From Dichetophora obliterata (lineage: Eukaryota; Arthropoda; Insecta; Diptera; Sciomyzidae), in the NCBI GenBank assembly GCA_963920525.1, contig OY986436.1:12413467-12477466 (forward strand): 64,000 nucleotides of DNA. Direction: 5' to 3'. The notes below the pieces were generated by a model. The model did no database searches. It was not told where the DNA came from and was given only the letters and a program-made list of their open reading frames with translations. Within the stretch, counting starts at the first letter, position 1, and the number at the start of each line of letters is the position of its first letter. Shown in pieces: positions 58,130 through 64,000 of the stretch. The translations under genes and the position numbers were made by a program.

Positions 58130-59292
58130 AACGAATTTTCTTGACCGTAAATTTTCATAATTATGCCTATCCCTGTACCTAATTTCAGTATCCTAGAGTC
58201 AATATTATTCGAGTTAAGGCGTTTTTCTAATATTGCCGCGCCTTTGTCAAACAATGCCTACTTTTTTGACAGGAATTTGTAACAATTGTTCCAACCTCTG
58301 TACCAATCCAGTACCCTAGTGTCAATATTAACTGAGGTACAGTATTTTTCTTATATTGCCACGCCTTTTTGTCCAATAACGCCCACTTTATTGACCGTAC
58401 GTTTTCATAACTATGCCTACCCCTGTACCTAATTTCAGTATCCTAGTGTCATTATTATTCGAGTTACAGCTTTTTTATTATATTTCTACGCCCTTTATCG
58501 AATAACGCCCACTTTTTAACCAAAATTAATAATAATTGTTTCTATCCCTGTACTAATTTCCAGTACCCTAGTGTCAATTTTAACTGAGATACAGTACTTG
58601 TCTTATATTGCCACGCCCTTTTGTCCAATAATGCCCACTTTATTGACCGTACATTTTCATAACTATGCCTACCCCTGTACCTAATTTCAGTATCCTAGTG
58701 TCAATATTATTCGAGTTACAGCGTTTTTATTATATTGTCACGCCCTTTATCGAATAACGCCCACTTTTTTACCATAATTTGTAATAACTGTTCCTACCCC
58801 TGTACCGATTTCCAGTACCCTAGTATCAATATTAACTGAGATATAGTACTTTTCTTATATTGCCACTCCCTTTTGTCCAATAACGCCCACTTTCTTCACA
58901 GTAAATTTTCATAACTATGCTTACCCCTAGGGTAATTCACGATCTTGTTGCAAATGCAAAATAAACAGCTTTTACAAAAACAAAAAGCATTGAAAAGCTT
59001 TTGCTACATATGCTTTTTTTTTTTGTAAAAGCTGTTTATTTTGCATTTGCAACGATGCAACAAGATCGTGAACTGCCCTCCTGTATCTAATTTCAGTACC
59101 CTAGTGTCAATGTTATTCGAGTAATAGCGTTTTTCTAATATTGCCACGCCCTTTTTCGAATAACGCCTACCTTTTTTAACATAATTTTTAATAATTGTTC
59201 CTACCCCTTTACTAAATTTCAGTACTCTTGTTAATATTATTCGATACACAGAGTTTTTATTATATTGCCACGCCCATGTGTCGAATACCGAC
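58130..59292. repeat. 126-bp tandem array, about 8 units
   Basis: The marker GCCCAC or GCCTAC recurs at 58,256, 58,381, 58,507, 58,633, 58,759 and 58,885, with spacings of 125, then 126 four times. It recurs at 59,165 after a 151-bp MITE and its 3-bp duplication are subtracted (again 126). Units alternate between a TTTGTCCAATAACGCCCACT type and a TTTATCGAATAACGCCCACT type, suggesting a 252-bp higher-order unit. The array is satellite-like with no ORF. Confidence 0.88.
58929..59079. mobile_element. AGGG-family foldback MITE, 151 bp, inside the tandem array
   Basis: AGGGTAATTCACGATCTTGT at the left, CGATCTTG-type inverse and GAACTGCCCT at the right, flanked by CCT on both sides (58,926-58,928 and 59,080-59,082). 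Its sequence nearly matches the copy at 51,747. Confidence 0.9.
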
Positions 59293-60276
59293 CAAGTAAT
59301 CGGGCAAGTAATTTAGGAGGTATCGATGTACATACATTAAAAAAAAATATAAAAAACCAACCAACTAGAACCTCCTCCTTTTTGAAGTCAGTTAAAAATA
59401 AGTAGTACTCGAGTAATATTCATTGACAACTCAGTGGTTCGAATCAGAGATTGTCAATAGATCACATTTTTTAATCAATGAGCCACTTACTCAAAAATGA
59501 GTATGAATAATGTTACCAACTATACTTACTTTGTAAGTATCATACTTATTTTCAGCTTCATATACTTACTAAAATTCCATGCTTATAAATATACTTACTT
59601 TTAAGATTTATACTTATTCATGCTTACTTTTCAGCTCTGGTTGAACTTTTGCTTGCAAAAGCATAAAAAGTTTGGAAATTGGAGTCAACAGCGTTGAAAA
59701 TACAGACACTGGAGTCAATTTTATTTGTAAAAAATAAATTTAAATACAGCTGTATCGAATTTAACAAATTTTTGAAGACAAGACTTGACATATTAAACAA
59801 CATTTCCAACCAAAACAAATACGATTCCAAGCAAAAAGAAAACAAACCAGTTAATGTAGCACGTCAATTCAGTGACAGTGAGGGCAAATAATGATAACTT
59901 TGCTTTGATCTCTGTATACATTTTAGGCTGGGTCGATTTGTATTAATTTTGTATTATATTTGTGGTAAAAAAATTGATGTTGCCTGGGCGATAGGGGACA
60001 TAGGGGTGCAATTTACCCTATCTTGTGAATTTTTTCTTTCCGAAAATGTTTGTATATAAACATTTAGAACAGCTAAAACAATACTGATGCCAGAAATGAA
60101 ATCCTCGTACCCGATTCAACCTAAAACCGGTCTCACATTTATACGCTTTTAAACAAAAATTGATCGTAAAAAATTCCTAAAGAAAAAATTCTTAAAATTC
60201 AAGGTTTTTGACCATCACGGCTGAACCACAAAAGCTATCCACCTTATATTCACATGTTTGTGTGGTCTTCCGAAAT
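59293..60276. other. Spacer with degenerate repeat text
   Basis: TACTTACTTT- and TGAGTATGAAT-rich text at 59,440-59,640 resembles the outer units of the palindrome at 61,330-63,560. No gene. Confidence 0.4.
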
Positions 60277-60380
60277 TTTTTTTAGATCCCCTAGGTGGCA
60301 CTGTGGTCGATTTTTATCGGTTTATAGATACAATTTTTTTTAAAAATCGACCACAGTGCCACCTAGGGGATCTAAAAAAA
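60277..60380. repeat. Perfect 40-bp inverted repeat (hairpin)
   Basis: Arms 60,277-60,316 and 60,341-60,380 are identical when inverted (40 of 40), with core GATCCCCTAGGTGGCACTGT and a 24-base loop. Transcription would give a long perfect stem. It could be a tiny foldback element, a microRNA-like precursor or an assembly effect. Confidence 0.85.
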
Positions 60381-61329
60381 CAAAAAACGATAAAGTTTTG
60401 TGTTAAAACGTATCAATAACCGTAATTACGTATTACTTTTACCTTTTTTTATGCTTTTGTTTGTTTTCAGACTGTTTTATACATATGAAATATACCCACC
60501 GGACCATATGCGAATGTTTTGCGGAAAGTGATAGTTTTGAGTAGGTCTTCGTAAATGACTTTTTTTGGTATTGTAATTTTTGTTTTTTTTTTTTTAATTT
60601 GTGTGATCAATATTCTTGCTAAAGAAGATTAAATTCGTGAAAATTTATTCCATAACAAAATGTTAATTATCAAAAAGTGCATTTCTATAGTTCGTTTTTT
60701 AACTCATTTTCGAAAAAAGGGTTCGTTTTTAAGAGGCAATTCAGGCCGGCGAATGAGTTAAAGTTAAAAATTGTTAATGTATGAGTGCCGAAAAATAACT
60801 TTTCAATAGCTTTTTCTACTCGTTGCCGAACAAAAAAATTGATGGTTGATGATTCTTTTATTAACTCCCTACTAAAGAAAAAAGGTTCGCTTTTGAGAGG
60901 CATTTTAGTCCGACGAATGAGTCCAAAAGGGTTCATTTATGAGTGTCGAAAAGGAGTTTTTCTACCAGAAAAAGTTTATAAATGAATTAAAAAAAGATAG
61001 TTTTGGTTCTCTGTGTATATGAACTGCAAATATACAAAATTAATTTTTTTTATCTGAAGAATTTTGGTTTTAGTTAGATTGTCTACACAAAACTTTTCGA
61101 GAAGAACAAAAAGAGGGCGTGACAACACTTAAGGAATATTGTGGGTTCTATTGGTTCTTAAATTAGTAAATAATATCTAGATTTTTTTTCTAAGGTGATA
61201 TACTTACTTATACTTATTTTTAAAAATTATACTTACTAATACTTAATTTTCAGTGTTTTAAATAGCAAATATACTTATTTTTTAATAACATGAGTTGGTA
61301 GCATTAAGTATGAATAAGTATAAGTAGTT

Positions 61330-63560
61330 TCCAAAGTAGTACTCATATGTGATTGATTCAAAAAAAAGTGAATCATATTTTTAAATCATGAGCCACATAC
61401 TCAAAAATGAATATGAATACGTATAAGTAGTTTTTAAAGTAGTACTGATATGTGATTAATTCGAAAAATTTAACCAAATAAGTATAGAATGAATTAAATA
61501 TAAATATTCATATGATTTAGAGTTGTTTGAGGTCAAGCTCATTAATATTAATAAAATAATTAAGTACTTAGAGTATTCGATTCAAATTTTCCAATTTTAA
61601 AAAATTTTTGATATTGAGGGTGGACCCAAAAATGTTATTTTTTATTATAAGCACATGTTTTTTAGTACAAGTACATTTTTTGACAGTAAAAGGGACGGAT
61701 TTCGAGTCTGATATGAAAATATAAAAAAAATTGTCTGACGCTAGGGTGGACTCTAAATTTTTTTTTGTTTTCCAGTACTTTTATATGTTTGGCAGTATAA
61801 GGGGGTCACTGATTTCGAATCATATACCAAAATTTTAAAATTTTTTTTTTGACGCTAGGGTGGACCCTTAAAATGTCCTTTTTTGTTTTTAAGTATGAGG
61901 ACATGTTTTGACAGCATAAAAGGTCGCTGATTTTGATTCTGACGCGAAAATATAAAAAAATTTGTTTGACGCTAGGGTGGACCCTAAAAATTTTATTTTT
62001 TTTCAGTAGTTTTACATGTTTTGGTAGTAAAAGGTGATCACACATTTCGATTCTTATGTCAAAATTTAAAAAAACTTGCTTGAAGCTAGGGTGGACCCTA
62101 AAAATGTTTTTTCAGTAGGTTTACATGTTTTGGTATTAAAAGGTGGTCACAGACTTTGATTCTTATGCTAAAGAAAACTTATTTGAAGCTAAGGTGGACC
62201 CTTTAAATGTTTTTGTTTGTTTCTTAGTATTAGTACATGTTTTGAAATCGGCGACCCCCTTATACTGCCAAAACATGTACAACTACTGAATAACAAACAA
62301 AAAATTTTTAGGGTCAATCCTAGCGTAAAAAAATTTGATTTATATTTTGGTATCAGACTCGAAATCAGCGACCTCTTCTAGTGTCAATACATGTACTAAT
62401 ACTAAAAAATAAAAACAAATGTTTTAAGGGTCCATCCTAGCGTCAAACAAGTTTTGTTTTTAAATTTTGGCATAAGAATCTAAATCTGCGACCACCTTAT
62501 ACTACCAAAACATGTAAGCCCACTGAAAAAAAAAATATTTTTAGGGTTCACCCTAGCGTCAAACAATTGTTTTTTATATTTTCGCATCAGACTCGAAATC
62601 AGCGACCTCTTATAGTAAAACATGTACTAATACTAAAAAACAAAAACAGACATTTTAAGGGTACACCCTAGCGTCAATTTTTTTTTAATTTTGGCATAAG
62701 AATCGAAGTCTGCAACTCCTTATACTACCAAAACATGTAAACCTACTGAAAAAAATTTCAGGGTCCACCCTAGCGTCAGAAAATTTTTATTTTATATTTT
62801 CACATCAGACATGAAATTCCCTTTTATACTGTCAAAAAATGTACTTATACTAAAAAAACATGTACTTATAGTAAAAAGTAACAAATTCGAAAATGTAAAT
62901 CGAATGCTCTAAGTGCCAATTTTTCAGTGCGAGTTTAAACTCTAGTCAAATGAAACTGAGGTTAACTCACCAAAATTGGACGGTTAAACTCGGTTTAACT
63001 AGATATTTTAGCATTCGTTGAAGTTAAATTAACTTAAATTGTCATTTAAGGTGTTTTTTTTTGCCTAAACCGAGTTTAAACGTACAATTTTCGTGAGTTA
63101 ACCTCAGTTTAATTTGACTAGAGTTTAAACTCGCACTGAAAAATTGGCCCTAAGTTCTTAATTATTTTATTAATATTAATGAGCTTGGCCTCAAACAACT
63201 CTAAATCATATGAATATTTATATTTAATTCATTCTATACTTATTTGTTTCACTTTTTTCGAATCAATAACATATGAGTACTACTTCGGAAACTACTTATA
63301 CTTATTCATACTCATTTTTAAGTAAGTGGCTCATGATTCAAAAATATGATTCACTTTTTTTTCGAATCAATCACAAATGAGTACTATTTTAGAAACTACT
63401 TATACTTATTCATACTCATTTTTAAGTAAGTGGCTCATGATTCAAAAATATGATTCACTTTTTTTCGAATCAATCACATATGAGTACTATTTTGGAAACT
63501 ACTTACACTTATTCATACTCATTTTTGAGTAAGTGGCTGATTGATTCAAAAATGTGAGTC
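61330..63560. mobile_element. Foldback (FB)-like palindrome with tandem-repeat arms
   Basis: A palindrome centred near 62,240. Each arm has an inner array of roughly 103-126-bp units marked by AGGGTGGACCCT (61,618, 61,744, 61,858, 61,975, 62,089 and 62,192), inverted as GGGTCCACCCTAGCG-type units at about 62,310-62,770. Outside these is an AT-rich unique-like block ending TTAATATTAATAAAATAATT. An outer array of 103-104-bp units carries CGAATCAATCACATATGAGT (63,259, 63,363 and 63,466). Tandem repeats inside long inverted arms are the hallmark of Drosophila FB elements. No ORF longer than 79 codons. One MITE is nested in the right arm. Confidence 0.75.
62914..63149. mobile_element. Foldback MITE nested in the palindrome
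   Basis: TGCCAATTTTTCAGTGCGAG at the left is mirrored by CTCGCACTGAAAAATTGGCC at the right, with long inner arms (GTTTAAACTCTAGTCAAA and GGTTAACTCAC). It is flanked by CTAAG on both sides (62,909-62,913 and 63,150-63,154). The opposite arm of the host palindrome keeps the uninterrupted site with a single CTAAG (near 61,567), supporting a 5-bp target duplication. Confidence 0.85.
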
Positions 63561-63625
63561 GTTGCAGGTCTCTGATGCACACCATAAAAACCAAGGCTTA
63601 TAACCAGAGAAAAAGTTCATATATG

Positions 63626-63953
63626 TGTCAATAAAGTAGCTGATTTGTATCGAAACTGGCCTGAGTCTCAACTATAATGTATCCGAAACATACCCAACAA
63701 ATAACTCAAAATTCATCTGAAATAGTACCGTAGAAGTATGTATTATGTCAATAAAGTGTTCAAAAACGAGCGACTATATTTGGACACAATAAACTGACGA
63801 GTGCCCGATTCGGTCTTCGTTCGTGCATTGTGCCTGACCAAGGTGTTACAGAACTAGCACTTCTTTCGGTGCAGAGGTCGGACGTTTACCGACACGGGCA
63901 CTGGACATTTATCAGCTACTTTATTGACATAAAATATGAAATTGTTTCTCGGG
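63626..63953. repeat. Second copy of the 327-bp TGTCAATAAAGTA element
   Basis: It starts TGTCAATAAAGTAGCTGATT and ends near TTTATTGACATAAAATATGA then AATTGTTTCTCGGG; in direct order it is the partner of 51,974-52,300 (GCACTTCTTTCGGTGCAGAG and ACGAGTGCCCGA are shared). Its outer CTCGGG end matches the inverted CCCGAG at 57,603. Confidence 0.8.
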
Positions 63954-64000
63954 ACTCGACGTTACTGCCGTTACGATACTTAAATTTTCATTGTAGTTCA

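Noticed and set aside
58130..59292. CRISPR-like regular spacing.
   Set aside because: Units are 126-bp diverged tandem repeats in a eukaryotic genome with no short repeat/unique spacer structure; this is a satellite-type array.

Overview
The window is nuclear DNA from an insect, most likely a brachyceran fly. It is AT-rich, its genes are intron-containing with GT-AG splice sites, and four conserved eukaryotic genes were pieced together exon by exon. Most of the rest is transposable-element debris: CR1/Jockey-type LINEs, mariner, Tc1, hAT, a Helitron, MITEs, foldback elements and SINEs. The species cannot be named from the sequence alone.

Genes. (1) Not3/CNOT3 (minus strand, 9,369-19,893, partial): six coding exons give the first 332 residues of a CCR4-NOT scaffold subunit. 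A 25-nt first coding exon lies 8 kb upstream of the second, and the 3' exons are outside the window on the left. (2) Spf45/RBM17 (plus, 28,921-30,429): a complete 426-residue splicing factor in five exons, with G-patch and UHM-type RRM. (3) An OGFOD3-like 2-oxoglutarate/Fe(II) dioxygenase (minus, 30,616-31,715): a complete 307-residue membrane-anchored protein in four exons, tail to tail with Spf45 with 186 bases between the stop codons. (4) CIAO3/NARFL/Nar1 (plus, 39,429-41,699): a complete 474-residue cytosolic iron-sulfur assembly factor in six exons. The genes are housekeeping functions (mRNA decay, splicing, protein hydroxylation, Fe-S assembly) and are not an operon-like system. From memory, unchecked, Drosophila Spf45 and the CIAO3 orthologue CG17683 are pericentromeric genes on chromosome arm 2R, which would fit the repeat-rich setting.

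Layout. 1-9,000: LINE pieces, including one nearly full-length element with a PHD-finger ORF1 (2,610-6,790), and small foldback elements. 9,369-21,000: Not3 with its large introns, which hold a mariner remnant, a LINE fragment, an inverted 39-bp tandem array and a SINE. 21,000-28,300: MITEs and a complete hAT-type element with an 8-bp target duplication. 28,900-31,900: the Spf45/OGFOD3 pair. 31,900-39,400: nested MITEs, a tRNA-derived SINE and foldbacks. 39,429-41,699: CIAO3. 42,000-64,000: no recognised gene. This last part holds a Tc1 element with long IR/DR ends, a LINE split by a Helitron, long-TIR and foldback elements, a 126-bp tandem array and a palindromic Foldback-like element of more than 2 kb.

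The most informative novelties are structural. A MITE family makes 3-bp target duplications, and one insertion can be proved because removing it restores an exact 126-bp repeat period. A Foldback-like palindrome carries a nested insertion whose empty site survives in the opposite arm. A Helitron has two 5' termini in tandem. I found no convincing new protein-coding system.
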